A DNA stretch of 64,000 nt from Edolisoma coerulescens (taxonomy: Eukaryota; Chordata; Aves; Passeriformes; Campephagidae), in NCBI GenBank assembly GCA_013397115.1, contig VWZW01001209.1, positions 62,001-126,000 of the forward strand, given 5' to 3'. Shown piece after piece: positions 25,601 through 37,762 of the stretch (positions within the stretch are counted from its first letter, which is position 1; the number at the start of each line of letters is the position of its first letter). Both the position numbers and the translations under genes were made by a program. The notes under the pieces were generated by a model, which saw only the letters and a program-made list of their open reading frames with translations, was not told where the DNA came from and did no database searches.

Positions 25601-28600
25601 TGTATATAATTTGCTTTATGAAATGCTCTAGGGCCTCAGGTTTAGTACCAGTCCCTATGCCATAGTAGAAATTCACTGAATCATTTGAAATATATTTATG
25701 ATTAATTTTTTCCACTTTTAATAATAATGGTTATATTTGGGAGTGTTGTAATTTGAGCAAAATAATTTTCCTTAACCAAGTTTCATGTCTTTAGCTAAGA
25801 TGAGAGATATAAAAAGGCACTTGGGATTCTCTGTCTGTAAATGCTCAGTGATGTGAAGCCAGTTCATTTTTGCATCATTAAGCAAGAAAGATGAGGTGTT
25901 GACTTCCCAGGTCAGCTGCACTGCCCTTGTCCCTTTATTCCAATATTGTAAAAAATCTTCAGCCAGCTGTAAAGGAGGGAAGAGATTGAGGTGTTTCCAA
26001 GTGTAAAGGAATCCCAGGCTAGAGGAAAGTCATCTTTATGCCAGTGATCCTTCACTACTATTGCAGAAGGTGTTTTGGGCAAGGCAAAAAAGAAGCACAC
26101 TGCATTCCTCTAGCCTTCAGCAAAAGAGAAACACCTGTGTGATATTCCCAGCAGAACATTTTTTAGCCAACTTGACAATCAAAAGTGAACCAAGCTGGTG
26201 CTGAATCTTCTCTTCCACATTGCTTTTTCCCTTGTCAATATCCAGAGAAGAACTTGATTATGCTTATTTTTGAAGAGGCCAAGTTCAGCACTAGTTATTA
26301 GCATTTAAATTGTATAAATATTACTAATAAAGTTGTGTAATGGACTGAACATTATTCTAGTTAAATGTCTTTGAGATATTTGTTTTCTTGATATTTTCAT
26401 CTGAAAAATTTTACACTTATCTTGTTTGATTTTTGCATCAGAATTTCCTCCTGTATTATTTTGGAAATGAAAAAGACATGGATATTAATCTCGATGAAAA
26501 ATAAGAAATTCATCTAAGTAAGTGTGGCCTTACAGAACTATGGAAAATCCTGATCCTAGGGAGTCTGCTTCAGTAAAATATGTGATGACATTTTACCTGG
26601 CATAGGCTGATGACTCTTCTCAAAACACAGCAGCGTAATAGCTACTGAGAAGAAATTGACTCACCCTAGCTGAAACCAGGACAATAGTGTTGAAGCTTGG
26701 GATAGCATCAGAACCTACATTTTTCTCTGCCTCTGAGTTAGTGTAAGTATAGGCTTTGTTATGTTGTAGAATAAAGATCAAAACCTACTACCATGTCATG
26801 TTAGAGACTGCAATATAGAATATAAATGTTCAAAAATATATATATTCTTATATAAAATGAGTGTTTTCCAAATGTTTTCAATTTTACTGGTGTCAGTTGT
26901 AAAACCTTCCCTCCCATAGCGCATGATCAATATTACAGATCAGTCATAAAGGGTGGGGATTGTGCAAAAATCAGGTACAGACAGTTCTCTTCTAGATCTG
27001 AGCACCTGAAAATGTTTATTGGTAGTTACATTTATTTTTAATGGTTTTAAATGGATAAGCAGCCAATTCAATTCTCACAGGAGTCAGAAAAAGCTACTCT
27101 GAAGCAGTACAGGAACACTGAAAAAAGAAGCCCTTTACACAGCTCTTATTTCTTTGAAATGTTACACTAATGTCTTACCAAAAATTGGCAGCAAGGTAAA
27201 AGGAGAATATTAATGGATTAAAACTATCACAAAGGAAAAACCAAAACCCCCAAACAAAAGTGTGCACTTAAGCAAATCCAGTTTTAAATTGTTCAACTCT
27301 GCCTTCAGATTCTTTTCAGAAACATTTCCTCTCAAGACTGCAAATAATTTTGCAATTATATTGTCTTTCTTGTGAAATGATGAAATTGCCCAAAGTAAAC
27401 TCAGCTCAGCACCAGCATGGTGTTGTTTGGCCCAGTTAGGAATTCTTACAAGGAGGGAGGGAAGCTCTACCCACCTCTTCACCTTGAGAATTCTGCTTGG
27501 TGTCTCAGGGGCTACAAGCAAGTTGATACTTCCTTAGTGCATGCTTGATGAAACAGATATTTTTTTAGGGAGCTTTTGCTACTCTCTAAAATACTCTCAG
27601 TAGGGCTTCTCTGTTATGAGTTTGGCCAAAACAACCAGTGGCTTAAAAGGAAAGCTTTGGTAGGAAAAAAACCCTTGGAACTTCTTCCGTGAACTCTGCT
27701 AATAAATTTGTTTATTTTAAAAAATTCTTTCTAGTTAAAATTCTCTTAAAAATAAGGGGTAGAATCTACAGCAACAAAGTCATCACTTTTCCTACAGACA
27801 AAAAATTCTAGTGTATTAGGCCTCATAGAAAGCAAATATGGTCATCCAAATGCACACCCAGTAATTTTTATATTCTTTATTCCATTGCTACTAATAATTT
27901 TGTTCCTACCAAGGCCATCTAGGAAGACAAATGATTGTATCAAGTAGGGTTTCTACAGAAAAGGGACACTGAGATGAAGAATTTCTGTTAATACAATTTA
28001 TGGAGAGATAGGTTTTGCAGGTGTTCCATGTTATACATTTGGATTTCCAAATCATCACCTAATATTTTTTCTTTCCATAGTGGTTATGGTAGATTAATCT
28101 TTATCCAAATATCCTTAAAAAGAACATTATGATTCACTTTGCCAAAGTTGCATATGAATTTTGAAACAGAGAAAATGTTCATGTTTGCTGTAAGAATTGG
28201 CACCCATTCTGTATCACTTCAAGAATGGTTCCTGCACTACGAGGCTGAGAAAAGGATGAAGCTTAGTTTTAAAGGACAATCCATTTATAAAAGGTGATAT
28301 TTATTTATTTTTTAATGCTTATTAAGAAGAAGCGGCTCTCTCCTTCAAAATTGAAATTAATTTTTTCATTCATACTTGTCTACTAGTGCAAAAAAAAAAA
28401 AATTGATTTTGGCACTCTTTATGCTCGCTCTGTAGCTTGTGGAGGGGAGCATAAGCCAAATTCAGGCACGGTATGTATAATATAAGCAGCTCCCTGAAAT
28501 CCAGTGTATTTGCCTGAGTGTAACATGATGGGCTGTACATGCAAAGGCTACAGAAGATCAGGCTGATTGCAAGAAAAAAAAGTCAAGAAAACGTTTCTAT

Positions 28601-29037
28601 TAATATTATAGCAAGTCCTTCTGGCTTTTGAGGTACTAAATAATCTTGCCCCTTCAGCAGTGTTTAGCTGTGTACTGGCTCGCATTGCTCAGAGTGTGGT
28701 CAGCTTGGTCCCCTGGAAGCAAGGGCTCCCAACCATGGGAGTGATGGTGAGCTCAGCCAGAAGGAAGAGTGAGGACCATGCCTCCTGTCAGTAGGGTGTG
28801 CACCATCCAGAACCATCACGAGAGACTGTGGGTTTGCCTCATGATGAAAGGAAATAGCTTGAGGAGAGCCATGGACTTTCTGAGAGATGTATTTTTATGG
28901 CAGATCTTCTGTATATTGCTTCACATCAGCAGTGGGATTAATAGGATCAAATACAGCATTTCTAATATGTTTTACACAGTACAGGCCCACTAAGGTTGTG
29001 CAAATAACATTAAGAAGCTGTGTAGGAGATACTTGCT
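22613..29037. other. AT-rich non-coding DNA
   Basis: About 6.4 kb without a supportable gene. Two overlapping minus-strand frames (23702-24106, 134 codons; 24069-24407, 112 codons) are the longest here. They show no known domain, signal or coiled coil and are treated as chance. Short homopolymers occur (T12 at 22826-22837, A-run near 28390). I see no transposon that I can name. Confidence 0.5.
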
Positions 29038-29068
29038 ATGTATTATTACTATTATTATTATTATATAA
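29038..29068. repeat. (TAT)n trinucleotide microsatellite
   Basis: TATTATTACTATTATTATTATTATA-type repeat with one TAC variant unit, grading into AT-rich sequence. Confidence 0.85.
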
Positions 29069-29119
29069 TAATTTTATAGTATTCCCTAGAAAGTGACAAA
29101 ATAGAACTGGAAAATTGGT

Positions 29120-29138
29120 NNNNNNNNNNNNNNNNNNN
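29120..29138. other. assembly gap (19 Ns)
   Basis: Nineteen unknown bases directly precede a C15-T8 homopolymer. The size may be a placeholder or a local consensus failure. The length and content across this point should not be trusted. Confidence 0.97.
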
Positions 29139-29144
29139 GTTTCT

Positions 29145-29167
29145 CCCCCCCCCCCCCCCTTTTTTTT
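29145..29167. repeat. C15-T8 homopolymer pair
   Basis: Fifteen Cs (29145-29159) are followed by eight Ts. Long C runs are hard for polymerases and base callers, which probably explains the adjacent gap. Confidence 0.9.
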
Positions 29168-31283
29168 ATAATGTCATGAAATAAAGCAGTCAAATCAAAT
29201 AATCAAAAACTCAATAGCAAAAGAAGCATTCCTAAAAAAAGAACTCTGGGAAATTAAGTCATCTTTATGGAAGCTTCCTGTTTACTCTTCCACATTCATT
29301 CTTCTGACTTTGACTGAAAATTCATGGTTCATTTTGGATGTTTGCTATACTTGACATCACTCATAGTATTACTGGTATTATGCACTTCACTCAGTTCCAC
29401 TGTTCCACCAGATTCCGTTTTTCCGTTTTTTATTGTTTTCCTCTCGGTCCTTTTCACTTGTGAAAAATATATAACTTTATGTGTTCATGTATAAACACCT
29501 TATATGGGCCACTATATATATATATATATATGATTTTCTAAGTATGTGCAGGGTGAAGAATGATTTCTCCCTCTCAATGTGTTTATTTCTGAAAAGAACA
29601 ATTTACTAAAGAAAGAAGTAATGTTTGGGGAAAGTGATGCTAGCTGAAAATAATTTTATGCTAGTGAAAGCTGAATAAAGCTGAGTCTCTAAGTTTAGGT
29701 GCTACTTCAATTTAGGGCTAAGTATGAACTATCAGTAATAGGATCCCCTTAAAATTTCCTTGAAACAATATTGAATTGTGCAAATATATAAAGATCTTAA
29801 TTTAGGTTGTAAAATCTTGAGATTATAACTCCCCTCTTATGCTTTTGTCACTTAGGGTATCTTTAGTAAAATCAGAAACACAGCCTACTCTGAGTATGCT
29901 AAGTTCATATTCCTTCAGCCAAGATACATTGTATGAGTAATTGGCTACTTCTGTTAAATGCACCATGTCCATTTTAGATCAGACATTTCTCAACCCCATA
30001 TTAACTGTCAAAATAGTTTGGGAAGCCAGTTACCAGTAATGGTGTGTTTGGCAGCTAACAACAATTGCATAATCAGCTTTCATTTTCCATTGTCCAGTGT
30101 TCTAATAGAAAAAGCATTACATACCATAGGATGTGGGATTTTTTTCCTTATAACTATTTTCAAATTGTTATTTAGTGCCCTAGAGCAAGTGTAATAAATA
30201 ACAATGCTCTCAGGTATTCGCTTGAATGCAGTCAGTAAAAACATGTTTATAAACTGTTCCCCAGTTTGTGTCAGAATCCTAATTTTTTACAAGTCACACA
30301 TGACCAAGTTGCACTACAGACAGGGATAAATAGTTTTATGGAGTAAGAAGACTTCTCTGGCAGCTTTGTGCCTAGCCTGTGTTTCAGACAAGAGGTATGG
30401 GTTGTTTCCCAAGATTGTTACTGGTGTTCATAAACATAGCCAATATAAACATGGTAGATGGGAATATTCAAGGACTGGGAAATCTAACTGACATTCACAG
30501 TACAACCAACTGTCAGAGGAACCTACAGAGGGAAAAAGACATGGAAGAGTTCTTTGCATGTGGTCTGCAGGCACTTTATTATGTATTCTTTGTGAAATTT
30601 CTGTTTTACTCTAGTAGTCACCCATGCATACCTTTTATATTTCTGCTTATTCTTTCACTTTCCATGGCACTATTATGCTGTGTCTCATGTTTCCCCTTCA
30701 AACAACTCTTTTTTGGTCACCCTTCTCTAAATTTAATTTGGTCACTTTCAGCTAGGTTTCTCATTCCATTTTTTCACACTGAGATCTGTCTCTCCTGAGG
30801 AGACAACAAACCGGTGTTAACCCTGAAACAACTACAGAGGCTAAATATATTTTTAAAACTTTTTACAAGCAAGCCCAAACTTGAACATACTTCAACCTCT
30901 ATGACATAACATACAGCAGAAATGCTCTTGTTAGTTTAAAAGTTAATATAAAGAAAGATATAATACACTCACACAAATAAATAGACATAATTAGAGCAAA
31001 CACTGAGGAATGGAGAAGGTAAAGGGTTTTTGGTAGGTTTCTTAGTGTAATTAACATAGTCAGTATTCCAGAAATACTGAAATGTTTTGGTTACTGCAAG
31101 CTGGAATCAAAGCCATGTGAACAGTCAAAATTTACATTAAAACAGGTTCACATCACTCACACTCCAATTTCCTGTTCAATTTCTCTTCACTCTTTAACAT
31201 CAAACATCAAAAGTCCATTTTGTTCTTTTGCAACAGGGAGATGTCCAAAAATCAACTTCCAAATATACACCCATATAAATATA
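29168..31283. other. AT-rich non-coding DNA
   Basis: This segment contains a (TA)n run at 29513-29531. The 139-codon plus frame at 30379-30798 is rich in hydrophobic residues but has no identifiable family and no exon context. Nothing else is recognised. Confidence 0.5.
29513..29531. repeat. (TA)n microsatellite
   Basis: A perfect TA dinucleotide run of about nine units. Confidence 0.9.
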
Positions 31284-31840
31284 TGTGTTTACATATAAGA
31301 AAAGACTAGAAAATCTATTACATGAAAAAAGCTTTCTGCACAACCACCAAGGAGCACAGAAAGGCCGTGGCAGGAGCAGGAGCCCAAATATTACCTTGGT
31401 GTGCTGCTCCCAGGCTCATAACAGGAGCCATCAGGCAGAATTAGAGGAAACACCAGAATTAGAACTCAGAGGAGAGGACACACTGTCTGGACAGACCCTC
31501 CAGAGTTGTCTCGGGATAACCTCAGCCACAGTGTCCAAGTGGGACATGAGTTAGCTCCCATGGGTTGGCAGCAGAGCAGCTTTCAGACCAAACAGTCACT
31601 TTGGTGTGGTACACATCACCGGTGCAGGGGAAGAGTGCTCAGGGTAGCACAGGGCTGTGGGATGTTTAGGGGAGAAAAGACGTGGATTAAGGTGATTTGT
31701 ACATGCAGATACATTTATTTGTCCTTTCACGGTTTAGCAAGTATTGTTCACAATAATAAAGTAATGAAACCTATAAGCGTGAAAGCAAGCCAGACTATTT
31801 TGAAAGAAACACCGATTCAGACACAGATTAGTTTTTAGGA
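31284..31840 (+). other. GC-richer block, possible unclassified LTR
   Basis: Between AT-rich flanks lies a block that is GC-richer at about 31340-31690. It is followed by a T-rich segment and an AATAAA at 31755-31760. This order resembles U3 followed by R/U5 in a plus-strand LTR. Two overlapping plus frames (31285-31554 and 31506-31838) are open but have no domain. I searched for TG...CA edges with a 4-6 bp duplication and found none, so the element identity is a guess. It could equally be unique sequence. Confidence 0.25.
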
Positions 31841-34800
31841 AAAAATAAGTATAATGTCTGAGGTGAAGTGAAGATGGGTCAAAAAAGCCTGCTCACAGAT
31901 GTGAGAGATGTCAACACTGGGGATGATAGGCTGGAAAAACATTCATTTGGTGAAAGTTACTAGTGAAAACAAAAAGTCAGTGGAATTAGGTCCAAATCAT
32001 TTTAGTAAGAAACAAACTGCTATTCATGATAATGTTTTGCTCTCTATGCTATCTTGTTTTGTGTCCCAAAAGCTATAGTTAGAAATCATTCCAGAACCTG
32101 GAAATAATTGTCTTGAAACCAAATTCTTGTCTTATACTGACATAAATGTCCACCATGTGGAGTACAAAGTTGAAATCAACTTTCTTTAAATAGCATAGTA
32201 GTTCAGTTGAAAAATAAAAAAAAGTAAAATTTTGGCTAGTGGTGCTAAGCAGTAGGTGTCACAAAATTATGTCTATTTCGTAGTTTATTCACTTTCTAAA
32301 TTTTCTTTAGGTGTATCTTGATTTTACTGCCTTTGGCAAAGGGTAAGATTTACAATTGATGTATATATAAACTTGTTGGATCAGAATGCATATGTTGTAA
32401 ACTTGATGAGACAACATCTCACGTCATTTAGGAAAAGAAAAAACCCAAACTGTTAATAGAGCTATTTTGTCTTGATGTACCAGATTTGTATGGAAGTCTG
32501 TAAGAAAATATTATAACCTATTTCTCTGATGCATAGTGCTGTTCTTTGATGGTTGACAAAAGCAAAACATGATCCTTGGAAAGTGCAACAACACGTACTG
32601 AAGGAAAATTAGGTTCATTGCATACTGTGTTATGGAGCATTTAACGAAACTTTATTTCAGAAGCTTTTTAATGTTGAATGATTGTTTTAAGAAAACAAAA
32701 AAAAAGAAAAAAACACACGAGAAACAAAGCAGTGGGCTTCTTTCACTTAAAGATCCTTTTGTAAGAAGTTTGGAATCAGTGAAATACACTGAGTTTTATA
32801 ACTCTTCCTTTCCTTTCCATTGGTATTGATCTCCATTTTCCCCAACCGTTGATGCATATTGTGATGTTTCTGTAAAATTACATCAACTGGAACCTGGTGA
32901 TTATTTTGGTGGGATAGCATGAGCTATAAATGAAGGACAAGCACAAAAATTAATCGAAAATCTTTATTGTTTTCAGCATTCATCTGTAGATATCATCAGT
33001 CTTTACATAAAACCTTCAACATAATTTAGCTCTTCATTGCTCTTAAACATCAGGTAAGTCTTTGTGGAAGCAGACTCATTCTGATTCTTGCTTTTCTTTA
33101 TTCCATCAATGTCCATTTTGTTAACTCTTTCATTTCCCTACCTTTCCAGTAGATCTTGCAGTCTAATGATTCCACAATAGCCCTATGCTCACCTTGTTAT
33201 ATTTTCATCTGTTGCAACATTCTTGAAGATATTAAGTGTAAATTTTGCTGCTGCTGTTAACCTACTCCTGATACAAACATGACCATGGTATGTTTAGTCT
33301 TGGAGATTAAATAATGTTAGGACATATAACCCTGAAACTATGAGGCTTTTCAAGTTAAAGCTATTTTGGATTATATTAAAAAGAAAAAAAAAGTTCTGGC
33401 TACTGAGGCCATAATTTTCAGATTCTCTTTGAAATCATAGGCTTAGAAGCACAATGACCTCATTATGACATAAAAGGTCATTTGCAATCACTACACTCAA
33501 GAGTCTTTAGGGATCATAAACGCCATGAAAGTCAGAATTAAATTGCCAGTGCTTATGATGCTGTAGCTACCTGTAATAAACAAAATCTAAGCACAGTAAT
33601 ATACATTTTAGTGTACATAAAACTCTTGGCATTGTACAGGATAAGAGCAGTGAAAGAAGAAAGGGCTTAACAGAACCGCAGCAGGCTGTCAGGGCTCCCA
33701 GAGCTTTTGGGAGCCATCCAAATGTGGGCAGTATGTGGTAAAATGACAAATTCAGGAGGAGGCATTGTAGCATGCTGCTGGGTTACAGAGTCGGCAGGAG
33801 TGAATGACTGTGGGGAAGAAGATATTGATGAAGCATCAAAGGGAGAGAGCAAGCAACTTCCAAAAGGTTACTTAATTGAGAAAATATTTGCATAATTTAA
33901 AAACTGAATTTTTGTATCTATCCAAACTAAATTATAGAGTGGAATTATCTGTAGTCAGCCTATCACAAGCTCAATTCCCTTCCCATGCTATTATAGATGT
34001 GTCCATGTCATCTAAGTGTGGTGTTACAAACAAACTGATGGCTTCAGATGGAAATAAACATAATTCATGCTTTTAAGGCAACAATCTTTGATGATAACTG
34101 ATGTAAGTAAGCATAGATTTTGAAACACAGCCTCTCAAAAGAATTTTTCTCAAAATTAATTTTTCCAATTTTGCAGGAAACATCTTTCAATAGGTTAAAT
34201 AGAAACTAGATTTTATGTACAAGGCTTTCTTGTTCTAAAAGATGGTGACTAAAAATAGATCTCCAATTGCCTACCTTTTCCTGAGTGCATAATAGTCTTT
34301 TGTCTGTGTATTTTCCCCTGTACCTCATTCCATTTAAGGAACAGCTGAAACCCTAACACTTAAAACTTCATTTTCATGCTTTATTATTGGACATTTCTTT
34401 TCGCTGCTGAGAGACAGCTGGAATAATGCCTGAGCCTCTATCACTGTGGAAACTTCTTAGCTAATATTTTTCATTGACAAAAGTCTCTTTTCTTCCCTGC
34501 AAAGTATTACGGGAGACTTTCATGTTGATTGCTCTCTATTTCTTTACCTGTCCTTCAGTTTCTTTTATACTCTGTTGTTTTTTTGCAGGAGGAGAAATCT
34601 TCTGATGTTCTCTCTCTTCACAAATATTTTGTCTTCCAGTTGTTTTCCCAGGCCTGATGGATGCAGCATTAAGACTGATGGATTTGGAAAATGTTGAAGG
34701 TCACTGAAGAGAGATGACTGCATCTCTGGAGCGTTCATTGTTTGGATGAGGAAGTGAGCACTTGGATGCTTCAATGCACACAGGTGACTTCCCGGATGTC

Positions 34801-37201
34801 CTAGGGATGTCTGGCTCCTAGGATGAGCTGTATAAAGAGAGAGTGCCAACTCATGCCTGGGACAGTGAAGTGACATTCAGAACTAGAGCCTTTGAGTAAA
34901 GGGTGTGAAAGACCAGCCAAATGGTGGAAGCTCTGAAGTGCAACAGTCTGAAAGATTCTTGTTCCGCCTGCCGCCCCAAAAAGTCTTTCGATGGATATTT
35001 TGAGGCACACAACTAAAACGGCATATATAGTCATATAATCACTGAACTGCAGCACAGTTTCTTTACTTTCCTCTTTCCTACCTTTTTTTCACCTTTTCAG
35101 CGAAACATTTCCTCCTACTGCTCCAAGCCACAACCCGATTTTTGGGCTTCTGTGTCCCATGCAAACAAATCTATGAGACATGCATAATGTATATACTTGA
35201 TTCCTGAATATATTCTTATATTTTAACCTTGTGTTTTGCATGAAAATGTACCTGTCCTATGGAAGAATGATTTTTTGTGTATTGCACGTTATGTATAGCA
35301 ACAAGCATTGATATGTGTGTGGTTTCTTTTATTTTTTAACTTTTTTTTCAGTGAAAGCAGCAAAAGATACACTTTAGGAAAACAGTAAATCTCTGTGGCA
35401 GTCCTGAGTCCTGAATGTATTTATTTTGCCTACAGGGAACAGCAAATAGCAACATCCAAGCCACTAGAAATTGGAGCTGAATATAAATATATTAAATGGC
35501 CATGACACTTTCATAACGTAATTTAAAGTCTCTGAGGAATGCAAATGTGTCTTTTTTTTTTTTTTTTAAATTTCAACAAAGGAAGGCTGTGTATATGAGA
35601 GAGTTATTTTCATTTGAGAATAAAAGAAACTCTTGTCTTGGTAAAAGGAACATAAAAGTTATGAGATAGTATAAAGGTAAGAATAAAATATCATCTTATT
35701 TAAATCTCCCTTAGAACATATTACTAATTTCTCCAAAATACAATGACAATTTCTATAAAAAATAATTATTATTCTACACTAAACTTCTCTTGAGGCTCAA
35801 GACTTTATTTTATATTATATTTTTCTACAATAAAAGTCATAATTTTGGAGTTACTTGTTTTGGGCCACACCTTATTGAAAGGGCCTACCTTTCTAAGTTT
35901 GCAGCACACGCAGCTTTGGTGAAATGGCTTTGGATCCTGGTTGAGGTGAGTCAATTGACTAAAAAAGACAAAACCAAAGTTTTCCATCTCACATTTTCAA
36001 ATACTACAGCCAGAAATTGATTCTTCATCCAGAAATGATTACTGAGGAGAAAGTAGAGAAAGTACCAAAAAAATGTAGATAAGAGACACTCCTACTTCTC
36101 CCTGGAAGATGCTCTGTATTTTGCAGGCATTTTCCCCTTTTTTTTAAATGGAAGCCAGTGGAAATAGGTCATGGAAATTCGTTATAGCGACGGTAGAGAT
36201 GACAGAGTTTGGATATTTCTGCCTTTTCACAGTGATGCAAATACAGAGGATCGCTGTCTAGATATATAATCTTGCTGTTTGCTTATCTGCTCAAAGCAGT
36301 TACTTCCCCCCATCTTCAAATCCAGGCACGTTTCTGCTTCTGTTATTGTTAACTACATAATTAACAGCAATAGAGATATAGTTTCAAATAATGAGTATTG
36401 TCCTGGGACTTTCAATTTGGTGCTGATATTTGGCCATCAAAGTATACTTAGCACAGATGGTGCAAAAATGAAGCTAATAGGGACAAATCACAAAGAAAGA
36501 TGTTCTCATGAAGTTTCTAAAAATCAAGGTAATGAGGGAAAATGCAGAAACCACTTAACCAGTCCAATATTTCTTGAAACTGAAATTCAAGAGCAACAGT
36601 AGAAATAATCTAGACTGCAATTCTGGAATCTTGAATCTGATTTTTTAGTTTAATTTGTTTTATTTTCACAGGTTTTCATTTCCTTTTGTTGTTTGCTTTC
36701 CCTTCGACATCAACTCTTTTTCTTCACTCATTTCAGAAGACACTTACATTTGTTAACACAAATTTTCTTTTAATAGAAACCATTTTCAGATAAATCTGTT
36801 AAAGTGTCAAACCATAAATCACTGGATTTATGTCTGTAGGTTTGAAGAACTCCATGTGTTGTGTTAGGGAACTCATTTGGTGGTTATTTAACTATATAAG
36901 GAATTAAAGAACAAATGTCTGCAAATGTAAGGTAGAAGAAAAATAGAGGCAGAAGGCACAAACTTCTTTCCCTCCTGCATGGTCTGTGCTTTTGCAACTC
37001 AGAAATAATAAAAATTACCAAACAAATTTCACTGAGAGGACAATCTAAAGGGTGGGGTTTATGGACTGAGCCTGTAACCACTGAAGTTCCCTAACTATTT
37101 TGCCTCACAGGGAGAGAATATCTACAGATTGCCTGCAGCAGACATTAAGAAACAGTTCTGCAATCCACTCTATTCACTATCCTTGGGTCAGTGAGCTCTT
37201 C
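31841..37201. other. AT-rich non-coding DNA
   Basis: About 5.4 kb without a supportable gene. Visible items are a perfect 8-bp-arm hairpin at 33693-33715, a less AT-rich patch at 34580-35000 with a TATAAA at 34831-34836, and a T16 run at 35552-35567. Frames of up to 107 codons (36279-36602) lack domains. Confidence 0.5.
35552..35567. repeat. T16 homopolymer
   Basis: Sixteen consecutive Ts. There is no flanking duplication or retrocopy evidence. Confidence 0.85.
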
Positions 37202-37762
37202 TGTACTAGTTTGAAAGCAAACCAGTGAGAGATTCCAAGTCAAAACTACAATTTAATAGGAAAATTAAAATAAATTCAGTGGTACAGAAACACTGATAGA
37301 GTCAGAGTACAACCTGACACCCTGTTGGTCAGGGTCATAGTGGCAGTCCGATTAAATGGTGGCTGCAGTCCTCCTGAAGTGATGGATGTGGTTCTGTGGA
37401 AGCGGTGATCCTGTAGAAGGGTCTGGTCCTCCTCTGAAAGTCCAGAACCGGTTACGTAGCTCTAGTACTCTGGGAATCCTGTAGGTAAGGCCAGCTGTGA
37501 TGTTTCAAACCTCAGATTATATCCAGGTGGGAATGCTTGGTTCCTCCCCCTGGGCGGAGCATCTCACAATAGGATGATGTAATTTTATGAGTCATGCAGT
37601 GCAGCCTTGATGGCCCATTTGGCAGAGATAGCTCCTGGAGGGAGTTATCAGGGATGAGTCGTAGAGAGGATAAAGAACACCGCCTCACTTATCTTAGCAG
37701 CTTACATAGACGGTAATAGAATACATACCTTTTGGTTACATCTTGCATTGTAACCTAAGACA
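37202..37762 (-). mobile_element. solo LTR of an endogenous retrovirus (5-bp TSD TCTTC)
   Basis: A 561-bp element begins TGTACTAGTTTG and ends CCTAAGACA on the plus strand. It is bounded on both sides by a perfect 5-bp duplication, TCTTC (37197-37201 and 37763-37767). On the minus strand it reads as an LTR: U3 starting TGTCTTAGG, a TATAAT box (37516-37521 on plus), and an ATTAAA polyadenylation signal (TTTAAT at 37252-37257). About 50 bp of U5 follow, ending ACTAGTACA. A duplication around a single LTR shows the internal viral genes were removed by recombination between two LTRs. The 5-bp duplication fits ERVL-type integration. The intact duplication and termini suggest a fairly young insertion. 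Confidence 0.9.

Noticed and set aside
30379..30798. 139-codon hydrophobic plus frame, possible membrane protein
   Set aside because: Hydrophobicity follows from T-rich codons in AT-rich DNA. No family is recognised and no exon boundaries are defensible.
34831..34836. TATAAA as a promoter or LTR box
   Set aside because: No polyadenylation signal, initiator or duplicated edges nearby; TATAAA is common in this composition.
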